Shown here piece by piece: positions 40,205 to 50,593 of a DNA stretch of 64,000 bases; position 1 is the stretch's first letter, and the number at the start of each line of letters is the position of its first letter. The notes beneath the pieces are model-generated. The model was not told the DNA's origin. It saw only the letters and a program-made list of their open reading frames with translations, and did no database searches. This stretch comes from Arion vulgaris (taxonomy: Eukaryota > Mollusca > Gastropoda > Stylommatophora > Arionidae). The DNA is taken from the NCBI GenBank assembly GCA_020796225.1, contig CM036762.1, forward strand, positions 49,133,407 to 49,197,406, in the 5' to 3' direction. The position numbers and the translations under genes are program-made.

Positions 40205-40369
40205 TTTCCTTTCGAATTTCATCGGGTCGCTTCATGAGTCCTTCTTCTTTCTTGGATGATTTCCTTTCGAATTTCATCGGGTCGCTTCATGAGTCCTTCT
40301 TCTTTCTTGGATGATTTCCTTTCGAATTTCATCGGGTCGCTTCATGAGTCCTTCTTCTTTCTTGGATGG
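40205..40369 (+). repeat. three tandem copies of a 55-bp unit
   Basis: Unit beginning TTTCCTTTCGAATTTCATCG at 40205, 40260 and 40315, identical or nearly so. On the minus strand it codes within a LINE-tail-like frame (KRPDEIRKEISCQRRNARKC). Confidence 0.85.
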
Positions 40370-40434
40370 CGAGCTATGCATTTCCTTGGTTGTGGTTTCT
40401 ATAGCTATCTAGTATTTTCATAGAGCGAGGTAGC

Positions 40435-40545
40435 TAGCCCCATCTCAACATCCTTAGTCGCTTCTTACGACATGCGTGGCGGCAGGTAACAGTGGTTCTA
40501 TTCTTTACACACCTAATTTAGGCCCCGGTAACCACTTTGGTGGGG
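40435..40545 (-). mobile_element. SINE family A, head fragment
   Basis: Reverse head: TCTTACGACATGCGTGG through TAACAGTGGTTCTATTC to AACCACTTTGG. A SINE B tail piece (AGTAGTCGATATGGAGCG, GAAGAAGAAG) follows at 40573-40633. Confidence 0.75.
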
Positions 40546-40654
40546 TCCATTATTTGGGTATCTAAATTACAGGTACCTCTGAAGAGTGGTTTAACAAGTA
40601 GTCGATATGGAGCGTTCGAAGAAGAAGAAGAAGCAAGTATCATCCAATAATTTA

Positions 40655-41340
40655 TGATGAGCAGAACTTTGCCATCTGGACTTCGCTGATGATATAGCAC
40701 TTCTGTCCCATGCACGCAATCAGATGCAGGATAAGCTAAACACACCGGATCAAAGGTCCCAGCAGCAAGGGCTGAACATTCATAAGGGAAAGACAATGAT
40801 AATGAGAATTAACCAAGCAAACGACAATTCAATATCCCTGGGTGAAATCCCACTTCAAGAGGTAGAATGATACACATATTTGGACAGCAATGTAGACAAA
40901 GAGACCCTGAAACGAACTTTGCTGAGAGAGGCAGGAAATATCGGTCTCAGTTCCATGGAGGAGATTGAGCAAGTCCAGGATAGAGCGGTATGGAGAAATT
41001 ACTTGCAGGCCCTATGTAACGTATAACGGTACAAGAGGAATTATTATTCATGTAGACAAAGAGAATGGAGCAGATAGAGATGTCAAAATAAGAATACAGA
41101 AGGCAAGAATTTCATTGCACTGGGAAACATTTGGAAGTCTTTTGGAACGAGTTCAAGAATTAGGCGTTAAGTGTGGACATGCCAGATAGTGTCGTCTTCG
41201 TGGTAGAGGGAGAAGATATAGTAATCAACTTCTCATGGGTACGGTGAGCAAATGGACTTTAGGATGGCTGCTGCTGCGGAGGACAGAGCATGCATGGAAA
41301 TGCCCAATGTGCCGTGACGTCGATCGCATAACATAACATA
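40655..41340 (+). mobile_element. mosaic of LINE fragments
   Basis: 40668-40900 is RTE-like RT ([17 protein letters not shown] in shifted frame, INQANDNSISLGEIPLQEV). About 40905-41030 has EEIEQVQDRAVWRNYLQALC, a different LINE tail. 41038-41160 returns to the RTE-like family ([12 protein letters not shown]). Confidence 0.65.
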
Positions 41341-42110
41341 ACATTTGGAAGTCTAAAGAAATCAAAACTAGAACGAAAATTCGGATATTTAACTCTAATA
41401 TTAAAGCAGTTTTGTTGTATGGGTCAGAAACATGGAGAACTACTAAAACAATAACGCATAAATTGCAAACATTCATCAACTGGTGTCTGCGCAGAATAGA
41501 GGGACTAAAATGATATGATAGGGTCATAAATGAGGAACTTATGGAGAGAACAAGACAGATTCCAGTGGACCAAAGGGTTAAAATAAGACGCTGGCGCTGG
41601 ATAGGACACACTTTGCGAAAACCTGAGGGAATATAACAAGAAGGGTCCTTTCCTGGAACCCGCAGGGACAGCGAAAGAAGGGGAGGCCGAGAATTGCATG
41701 GAGACGAGATTTGGATGCAGAGATCCGCCCGAGTGGTTACCGGGGCCCAAATTTGGGGTGTAAAGAATAGAACCACTGTTACCTGCCACACATGTCGTAA
41801 GAGGCGCCTAAGGAGGTTTGGATGAAATCGGATGCATGTGTCTTAAATGGGTAGAAGTCTATGCGTTTAGGGGCCTACTAAACCAATGTGCAACGTATAC
41901 ACGTTCTTGGCAAAGATCAAACATATCACAAGAGTGATTAAAATTGGTCGTAAAGAACGAACGCAAAGAAGAAGAAGAAGAGGAGGCAGAGATCAACAAT
42001 ATAAAGAAGAGTTGGATGGAGCTGCAGGAGATAGCTAGAGATAGGAAGACTTGGCATGAGTTGGTTGATGGCCTTTGCCCCTAATCTGGGTTAAAAAGCC
42101 AGATAGAATG
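41340..42110 (+). mobile_element. RTE-like LINE 3' end with a SINE inside
   Basis: Plus strand: [54 protein letters not shown] and [14 protein letters not shown] frame-shifted end, interrupted by SINE A at 41726-41985, then [20 protein letters not shown] and the 3' end near 42110. Confidence 0.8.
41726..41985 (+). mobile_element. SINE family A, full length, inside a LINE
   Basis: Best reference copy: head CGCCCGAGTGGTTACCGG, tail (GAA)n, with perfect 9-bp duplications GCAGAGATC at 41717-41725 and 41986-41994. Confidence 0.92.
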
Positions 42111-42441
42111 ATATAAAGAGAACCTTGCCACCCTAGCATCCTTTCGTTTTTTCTCTCATATGCCATATGCCATATATGTTGCCTCTACAGCCGTCATGCT
42201 AAAATCATCAGTCACATCCTGAATTCGTCTTCTTCGATGTCTTCCTCTTCTCCTCTTTACCGTGATGCTTCCCCCTTTAATGGTCTTCTCCAACCCTTTA
42301 TGTTTTATAATCAAAGTACTTTACTTTTTTATTCTCATTTGTAGTATCAGGCAGTTTTCTTTGATTTTGAGTTCTTTCTGGATAGATCTATTTGTTATCT
42401 TCTCTGTCCATGATATATGGAGGAATCTTCTATAACACTTA

Positions 42442-42680
42442 TATTCAGGGGTCTCTGTGACTAAGCCCTTTGCCTTGTGAGTCGAAGGTCGTGGGTTCGA
42501 ATACGGACCGCGCCGTTCAGTTCACGAGTGCAGTTTTTTCCAGAGACCCCTAAAATTGTTGCTGGAGCTACGAAGTTCGTGAATTTGTGCAATACTCTCG
42601 GCAGGTGACGTGCCATTTCTGCAGAGAGGGACCGAGCCATATGTGGTAAAACCCGGTGCAATGAAGTCAATCCTTCGGCT
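42442..42680 (+). mobile_element. tRNA-derived SINE (family E)
   Basis: A-box-like CTGTGACTAAGCC and B-box-like GTGGGTTCGAATACG, then GAGACCCCTAAAATTGTTGC and TGGTAAAACCCGGTGC. Reverse copy at 55284-55502. Confidence 0.75.
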
Positions 42681-43090
42681 TTTTAAAAACTTATATTCAA
42701 AAGCACATATATGTTTTCCCGCTGCCATGTTAAATGTCAATGCTTCACACTCGTACGCTGCCACTAAACATATGCATGCTATAATATTACAATCTTTGTT
42801 TTTTCTATCCGTTCCATTCCATACTGCTTTTAGTTGTTCAAGTTTTAGTAATGCTAGGTTTGTTAAGGCACGTTTTTCAATGTTTAGGGTGCTGTTTGCA
42901 AAAGTGTCAACTTTAACCACTGCCTTCTTTATAACTTATCCACATAAAATAAAAGAAGGCCGTGTATTTTGTCAGAAGTTTTTTAATAGTACATATTTTC
43001 CAAGAAAGTACGAGGTCTCGTAGCTTCAACAACAATTTTAGGGGTCTCGTAGTTATATTTAAAAATCCATGTTTTTTTTACCTGTATGCA
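42681..43090. other. intergenic, unrecognised open frames
   Basis: A 137-codon plus-strand frame and a 132-codon minus-strand frame overlap here, starting inside the SINE. Neither has a recognisable domain. Confidence 0.35.
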
Positions 43091-43094
43091 TCAG

Positions 43095-43410
43095 TGGTGC
43101 AAGACATTAAATTATAACTACACGGACCTCTGTGTGAGCTACAAAAGACAGTGGTTCATACAAGAAACAACATTGAATATATAGACAAATTTCAAGCGAA
43201 CGAAAGGAAGGAAGGAAGCAGTGGCGGCTCGTGGTCATTTTTCTTGGTGTGGCCAGACAAAAAATTTAGGAAAATCATGTTTTTTTTTAGCATTTACTAT
43301 TCAGGGAAGTTATTCGCCCTATCGATTTTTGGTGGGGCCGGGTTCCACTGGCCCTTAATGACGAGTCTCCTCTGGAAGGAAGGATTAAATTATAGTCACA
43401 GTAAGCGACA
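43095..43410 (+). mobile_element. LINE 3' tail interrupted by a MITE
   Basis: GTGTGAGCTACAAAAGACAG matches the tail after the RNase H-type LINE pieces at 25950 and 63788; interrupted at 43219-43374. Confidence 0.6.
43219..43374 (-). mobile_element. hAT-like MITE, copy 2
   Basis: Same family as 38958-39129, in reverse. Ends CAGTGGCGGCTCGT and ACGAGTCTCCTCTG; 8-bp duplications GAAGGAAG at 43211-43218 and 43375-43382. Confidence 0.85.
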
Positions 43411-43781
43411 AGAGTCACACTTCTTGAGAAAGAGTATTTTTGTTAATGTTGGTACAGCTTTCACTCTGACTTATGTTGTAAAACTTCTGTTTGAGACACT
43501 TATATCTAAATTTGAGACATACTTAAACAACAGGTGTAGAAAAGTAACTCCATTATTGATCATACATATCGTGTACGTAGTGTAAATTAATTACGATTAT
43601 TGTTTACCTCACATTTCTGGTTAAACAGGTAAGTGGTGACTGTGCTGAGTGTGGTGCAATATTTTGTTATTATTTGCTATTTGATACATTACGTTAGATA
43701 TGTGAGGGATGTGTAGTGTAGGGATCATATTGCTATCAATCACCAGAATGAGAGAGAAGTGTGTAGATTATTGACACAGCC

Positions 43782-44040
43782 CCACCCGTGTGGTGTCGGG
43801 ACCAACAATGGAAGCAAAGAATAGTACCACTGCGACCTGCAAGGCATGTTGTAAGGGGCGACTGATGTGGGACCAGAGAAGCTACCTAGTAAATAAAAAG
43901 CTTCGCAGAAATTGGATGTGCTGGCCTTATCGTAGGCCCATAACTGTACAGCGTACAATTGCTCTTAGGCTGGGATCACAAACAAATCACACAGAAGGAT
44001 TAACAAGTGGTCGATAAGCAACGTTCGAAGTAGAAGAAGA
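43782..44040 (+). mobile_element. SINE family B
   Basis: Head CACCCGTGTGGTGTCGGGAC to tail GAAGTAGAAGAAG. Confidence 0.85.
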
Positions 44041-44059
44041 TAGAGGCCGTAAAGAACGA

Positions 44060-44390
44060 CACACTAAGTGAGCAAAAAAGATTAATTAATCAACATCGTG
44101 GACTGTATATCAGAGACACGCAAGGAAGCTAAACCACTTTCACACAGTCTGCCTTAGGAAAATAATGAACATCAAATGGCAGGATATGATCCCAGATACA
44201 GAGGTCCTAAAAAGAGCTGCTCTCCCCAGCATCTACACAATCTTGATGCAGTCCCAGACAAGATGGGCAGGACATGTGGCTCGAATGCCAGATTGCAGAA
44301 TACACAAACGACTAATTGACGTGTCGGGCCGCTGGACGCTGCAGGATTTGTTGAGGCTGGGATCGGAGCACTTATGAGTATGTCATGATT
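44060..44390 (+). mobile_element. LINE C-terminal fragment
   Basis: KIMNIKWQDMIPDTEVLKRA and QTRWAGHVARMPDCRIHKRL are hallmark blocks of an arthropod non-LTR RT tail; RWTLQDLLRLGSEHL follows. Confidence 0.75.
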
Positions 44391-44420
44391 GCTATTTTTG
44401 TTGTTGCTGGAATCGCTAAA

Positions 44421-44611
44421 ATGACCTGCCCAGCGTGTTTGTAGCGCGTTGGACGACGGGTGACACGTTCCTTGTGAGTGCGGTTCAATTCCGCGGGCTG
44501 ACAGAAAAGCCACAGGTTCCCCAGATTTACGGTGTTCGTGGCACCGAACCGAAGGGTTACGATGTCCCTGGCACCGATCCGAAGAGCTGAAAGCTCAAGT
44601 GCTTCTGGATC
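44421..44611 (+). mobile_element. tRNA-derived SINE (family D), forward copy
   Basis: A-box-like TAGCGCGTTGGACG, B-box-like CGGTTCAATTCCG, then CGAACCGAAGGGTTACGATG. Confidence 0.82.
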
Positions 44612-44710
44612 AAAAAAAAGAAAATATCCTTACTAATAATCTTCACCTACTTGTCTTAAACTATGCTGTGTTCTTAAAATTAGTTGTGGCATTTCATTTA
44701 TGATTAGTTT

Positions 44711-44877
44711 CAGTGGCGGATCGTCATTATGGGCCAGTGGGGCTGGGCCTCACCAAAAATAATGTTTAACATGTATTTATTATTTTATAAATTAAAATAT
44801 AACCTAACCTAAAACCATGATTTTTCCGAAAATTTGTGTCTGGCCCCACCAACAAATAGGAACACGAGCCACCACTG
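44711..44877 (+). mobile_element. hAT-like MITE, copy 3
   Basis: Ends CAGTGGCGGATCGT and ACGAGCCACCACTG; perfect 8-bp duplications ATTAGTTT at 44703-44710 and 44878-44885. Confidence 0.9.
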
Positions 44878-45359
44878 ATTAGTTTATTTCCGACGATATA
44901 AATAAATGTAGGGCAAATATGAATAATATCGGATCATCAAGTTTGCTGTTTGTTATGTGGTGGATTAAGCATGTGACCGAGGCACGCCATTTTCAAACTA
45001 AGGTGGATATCTTTTTTTTATTTTGGTTATATCAAAGCGTATTGAAAATGTTTCTTGTTATTGTTTTGGTATTTTGTAAAACTACAGTACTTTATTTTTA
45101 CGTGTTTCGCCATTTATTTGGTGTGGCCTGGAATTTTCAAACAACTACCGTGCAGAGGCGCTAAGAACAGCAGCCGAAATGATCTTAGAGAGAAGAAGAG
45201 CCTCGCCCAACAAAGTCGTGATATTCACCGATGCTCTATCGGTCATCACAGCCCTACATAGTGCATCCAAAACAGAACACACTGAACTGAAAGCGATCCT
45301 CCGTGTACTAGTAAACTCACTTAAACGCACGGTCATTCAATGGATACCATACCACTGCA

Positions 45360-48300
45360 CAGAGCCGGATTAGCATAGTAGCAGAAGTAGCAAATGCTAC
45401 GGGCCCCGCGCTTTGGGGGGGGGCCCGCGCCTCTGGAGCTAAGTTGTCACTAGTCATAAACAAGGAACCAAGTTTGGGAGGTGGGTAATAATTTCCCTTT
45501 CATTTTTTTTTTATTGAGGTTAGGGCCAAGGTCATGTTTACTCAATTTCGGACTTAATTGGGCGGTCACACTGAGCTCATTAACAACGTAACAGTTTTTT
45601 TACTTTTTGTATAGGAGTGTCTCTTGTGTGCACACGCTTCTAATAAACGAAAACTTGAAAGCTTGAACAAAAGAACAATTAAATTTGACTCATAACCCAG
45701 TTCAAGTCTCTGTTCGTTCAGTAGTTTTTGCGCGCGAAACTTAGTTCAAAATAAATGCAAGTGGGCGTATGAAATATTGTTCTAAGACATGAGCAGATCT
45801 GGGCACTCCTAAATAAATTTCATGTCATTCACGTTTTTGTGAGAAACTGTTTTGCACTCGACTAGATGTCCCAGAAAATAATGCGAGGGAGTGCCAAATG
45901 ATTAAACAGAAACCTTGGGCACACTTGAAGGAGCCGCAACAAGAAGCCGCAACACAGAGCTGCATAATTTTACAGAGAAGCACACAAACGGACACAGAGA
46001 GTAATTTTTATTTGTTCTGCTAACTTTGAATGTATTTAAATCCTCCCATCTTGTTATTTTATTATTATTTTATTTTACATAGCTAATTTTATGTTTCAGT
46101 GAGAAATTAATTTTTAAAAATAGTTTCTATCATTTTTCGTTTTCAATGAATTCAAATGTTTTAAATCAGAGTTATAGTCATGTTAAGTGGTTAAATTACG
46201 AAGCACCCTGTATATAATATATCATCATGAGTAAATTGTTATATCATAAAACGCTGTCCAAACTTTCACATTTATATGTTATATTAGTAGAAAGTAGAAG
46301 AATTACATTTTATTTGTAAATTCATTTTCTCTTCCCAGATTGAGATAGACATCATGAGCAGCAGAGCCAGAGATACGGGTCGACATTACGCTTCTGGAAG
46401 TGCAAAGCGTAAAGCACAAGATGAAAAGGAAAATATAACCAAGTTCTTGTATCAAAAACACGCAAGCTGTCTGAATTTTTAATGTCGTGTGTAATGGTGC
46501 TGAATCCAAAGAAATCGAAGCAGAAAATATAGAAGTCGCGTCTCACAGTATAGTAGATGAAGATAGTGATATAGAACAATCATCATTACCAATATTAAGA
46601 TCAGCAACTCTTCACGATTTAGCCACATTTTCCACAAGACAAACTGAAGTCGAATGTACAGCAAGTCCTTCCAATTTAGCCATATCATTTTCAAGCCAAA
46701 GAGAGGCAGAAAGCACAGCACATGCTTCCAATGTAGCAACATCTTCTACAAGCCAAAAGCACAACGAAAATAAAATGTACTCCAACGATATTGGTGAATG
46801 GCCAATCAACTTCAATCGAGATTATTGGATTGCGAAAGGATGCAGCGAAGTGCAACATATGAACAGTGATTTCTTGTCTTCCAAAAAAAAACATACGATA
46901 AAGAAAACAATCCACGAATTTGTCGAAAATCGTTTTTCACATATACACATAAACCAACAAACAAAACGCATGTGAGAGATTGGTTGTGTTATTCAGAAAC
47001 TAAAGGACAACTTTTCTGTTTTGTTTGCAAAGTTACTGATTCAGACTGTTCGTCACGGTTTACGAAAGAAGGATTTGACGATTGGAAAAACGCAAATAAT
47101 TTGTTGAAAAGACATGAAGAAAGCACCTCCATAGACAAGCGATAATTTCTCTGTTAGTGTCAAAAGAAAGATGCTCGTGTCGATTCTCAACTTGTAAGCC
47201 AAATTGAGACCGAACAAACATATTGGCGGACACTTTTGGAGCGAATTACTTCAGTAATCCAATTTTTAGCAGAACGAGGTCTTGCATTTCGGGGTAGGGA
47301 TGAAATTATTGGTTCACCTAATAATGGAAATTATTTAGGTTTGTTGGAATTAATAGCCAAATTTGACATTTTTTCTGGCTCAGCATATAAATACTTATGC
47401 AAATAAAGGAAAGGGACATACATCATACTTATCAAAAACAACATGTGAGGAATTTATCCATCTAATTGCATCAAGCTTACTGGATCATATTATTTGCGAA
47501 ATTAAGAAATGCAAGTACTATTCCGTATCACTGGACTCTACTCCAGACATTTCGCATGTGGACCAACTCACTCTAATAGTGCGCTATGTGTTACCATCTG
47601 GACCAGTGGAAAGGTTTGTGAAGTTCTTGGATATGGAAGGTCATACTGCTGAACAACTCGCCCAAAGTTTACTTGATTTTTTAAAGGAAAATGGCATTGA
47701 TATCAAAGACTGTCGCGGTCAAAGCTATGACAATGCCAGCAACATGAGTGGGAAATACAACGGCTTACAAGCACGCATTAAGGAGATAAATAAGTACGCA
47801 GAATAATTCCCTGCTTTGCACATTCACTGAATTTGGTTGCGAAGTGTGCTGCAGAATGTTGTATAGAAGCATCCATTTTTTCGATTTTGTTGAAAGTCTC
47901 TATACATTCTTTTCCGCTTCTACCTATCGATGGGGCATTCTTACAAAAGCACTGGAAGATACAGGTTCAAAACTCCCGACTTTGAAGAGACTGTCGGACA
48001 CCAGGTGGTCTTCCCGAGCTGATGCGACAAAAGCACTTTATGTGGTTTTACCATTATCAAACAAGTTTTGGATGACATCTCAAATAACATGGATCAAAGG
48101 TAGAGTGTCGTAATCAAGCGTATGGGCTAGTTTTGGAGATGAGTAAGTTGGAAACGGGAATAGTTAGCATTTTATGGAACGGAATTCTAGAACGCTTGCA
48201 AGCGTCTAGCGCTTCATTACAATCACCTGATCAAGACCTTAACACGGGATATGCTCTTTATGAATCGTTACACGGGTACGTTCAAGCAATGCGGCCTACA

Positions 48301-49103
48301 TTTTCAGATATTGAGGCCAAAGCCAAAATCCTGACTCACTGTCAAGAATATCAGCAACAAACTTCAAGACTACGCAAGCGAAATTCTAAGTACGACGATT
48401 TCAGTACTACTACGCTCGATGAAGTTGTAGAAAATCAAACACCCAAACAAAAATTTGAAAGTCAGGTGTTTATTGTCATAATTGATAATGTACTCTCTGC
48501 CTTAGCTAAACGCATGGAAGCGTACCATAGAGTGACTGATGTATTTGGAACATTTCGGCAGTTAAAATCTCTTACAGCAGAAGAGATCTTGAAAAGAACT
48601 CCAAATATTGTCAGCTCTTACCAAGAGGATTTGGAAGAAAGCCTAGGCGACGAACTTGTGCAGTTCGCTGAGCTTCTTAAAACAAATGTAGCTGCTGCTA
48701 TTAGCAACGAAAAGAATGAGGCCCTTGAACTGCAATTTTATAAACTTATAATGGAAAATTCATTAGAGTCGTGTTTCCCAAATGTAGAAATAGTCTTACG
48801 AATTTACTTGTCTTTAATGATTACTAACTGCAGCGGAGAACGTTCTTTTTCAACATTAAAGCGTATAAAAGTGAGTTAAGAAACATGATGGGACAAGATC
48901 GTCTAAATAACCTCACCTTAATGAACATTGAATGTAATTTACTTAGAGAAATTGATTTGTCTAGTATTATCTCTAAATTTGCTCACATTAAATCGAGACA
49001 AGTTTGTTTGTAAAATTTATGTGTTATTACTTATTATCATACAAAACTTAGGGCCCCGCGCTAAAATTTGCTACGGGCCCCGCGCTGGTCTAATCCGGCT
49101 CTG
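45360..49103 (+). mobile_element. complete hAT transposon (ZMYM1-like)
   Basis: 3.7 kb with terminal inverted repeats CAGAGCCGGATTAG / CTAATCCGGCTCTG and sub-terminal GCTACGGGCCCCGCGC near both ends. Exact 8-bp duplications CCACTGCA at 45352-45359 and 49104-49111, the length typical of hAT transposases. It carries the broken transposase at 46354-48990. Confidence 0.93.
46354..48990 (+). pseudogene. hAT transposase, ZMYM1-like, with frameshifts and stops
   Basis: Order along the + strand: N-terminal basic GSAKRKAQDEKENITKF (46390); NRDYWIAKGC (46818); TTF-type zinc-finger-like WLCYSETKGQLFCFVCKV in the next frame (46983); the RNase H-like core with YYSVSLDSTPDISHVDQLT and YDNASNMSGKYNGLQARI (47515-47790); SDTRWSSRADA (47995); and the C-terminal dimerisation block NCSGERSFSTLKRIK (48829), ending around LREIDLSSII. 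Stops or shifts at about 46973, 47143, 47804 and 48870. The family cuts and pastes DNA. This copy should be inactive, but it is young enough to keep perfect ends. Confidence 0.88.
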
Positions 49104-49599
49104 CCACTGCAACATACGCGGTAACGAGGAAGCCGACAGGCTAGCAAAAGCAGGTAGGCGACTACTGCAGACTGATCACGAGATCAGCTATGAGAAGGCT
49201 AGAACAACCATCGGCTGGCAGTACAACAAAAAATGGTCGAAAGACCACCCACAACACAACAGCAATGACGGGTACTATGGTCTGTCCCGTACGAACAAGT
49301 TGCCATATTCCGCCTCCGTACCGGCCATAACAGACTCCGAGCCCATATGTTTTAACAAATTCAGAATTGGCACAACTAGCCTGTGTCATTGTGAAAAGGC
49401 TGACATGACGGCACAACATATACTGCAAGACTGCTAGGTGTTAGCAGCCCTGAGAAAAGAAACTTGGCCCGATAACACAGAGTTTCGCGAAAAGCTGTAC
49501 GGAGGGACGGAGGCCCTAAAAGCAACAATAAAATTCATGACAAAATTTGGTTCATCAGACTAGGCGGGGATACAAGTGAGAGAGAACTAGTTCTAAAAA

Positions 49600-50590
49600 T
49601 GACTTGAGTATTGTATTTTCGTATGCGTGTACCCCCGAAAGAGACTATTGTGCTGATCTGGTGTGTAGTCCTGATAATAAGACTCCCCCCCTCTGGTGTG
49701 GACGTGTGTGTGGTGTGTGTGTGTGTGCGATGCTATCGAAAAGCTGAAGGTGCTATTAGCAGAGCCAACTATAAACTACTATAGCCTGGCTGTGGTTTGA
49801 ACCAGGTACTATTGGGATGTGATTGATCTCACTACCGCTAAGTCACAGACGCCCACAAACTTAGCTATACAAATTAGAAGAGATATAAATAGCCCGGAAC
49901 AGGAAATAATGACAACTTCATCCGGGGCTATAGCCTGGCTGTGGCTATTAGGTACTTTTGGATTTATGCAATAATAGATATTCGAGTAACGAAAAGTTTT
50001 TATTCGCAATCGCTAGACCAAAGTCAGGCTTAGTCTCGGTAATGTCAATTGTCAACTTGAGAATACGCGCATGTGTGTGATTCAGCAACATACTGTACTG
50101 TCACATAACAATAACAAGACCTTGACATTACATCATATTTTTATGTACCTTGAAAATATACATGTAATTTTCTTAGCTATAATGCCTGTAAGTGTAAGTA
50201 GCTCATTAGTCTAGTTTAAGTTTAGTTTTAGTTAGTAAATAAAAAGTATATTTAAAAAAATATTAATTTGATAAACTTTAGTTTGATTTTAATAATAAAT
50301 AAATAATATTATGTAAAAATATTTTTAAAAATATTAAACTTTAATATAAAAGTTTAAGAACATTTGTGCTTACGAAAGTTTAAAATTTCATAACACCCCG
50401 AATGACGAAAATAAGTTCATTCAACCAACGGCCAAAGACTTGGAAGAAAATATGTTCTTTCCCGCAAAATATGTTTTTTCCGCACATATAAATATTATTA
50501 TAATATTGATAACATTCAACCATCTGTGACCAAATAGTAATAATAAGCTTTTAGTTTTGTTATGCGACAATAATGCCATTAATGCTGGAC
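49600..50590. other. intergenic with a tRNA-like SINE fragment
   Basis: 49788-49860 has, on the minus strand, TGTGACTTAGCGGTAGTGAG and TGGTTCAAACC, like A and B boxes. The rest, including the very AT-rich 50200-50520, shows no gene. Confidence 0.5.
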
Positions 50591-50593
50591 ACA

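Larger units (their letters stand above)
45137..49562 (+). mobile_element. LINE RNase H domain split by a hAT transposon
   Basis: 45137-45359 encodes NYRAEALRTAAEMI, KVVIFTDALSVITAL and VIQWIPYHC. Reading resumes after the hAT element at 49104 with NIRGNEEADRLAKAG, then the tail TAQHILQDC. The catalytic Asp of FTDA and the Glu-Ala-Asp motif of the RNase H are visible. One stop (TAG) follows QDC. Only the 3' end of this LINE is present. Confidence 0.85.

Noticed and set aside
41225..41791. 188-codon minus-strand frame
   Set aside because: Antisense to LINE RT and runs into a SINE insertion.
42522..43023. Overlapping 132- and 137-codon frames
   Set aside because: They start inside a SINE on opposite strands and resemble no family.
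43151..43585. 144-codon frame
   Set aside because: It reads through a MITE and a LINE tail.
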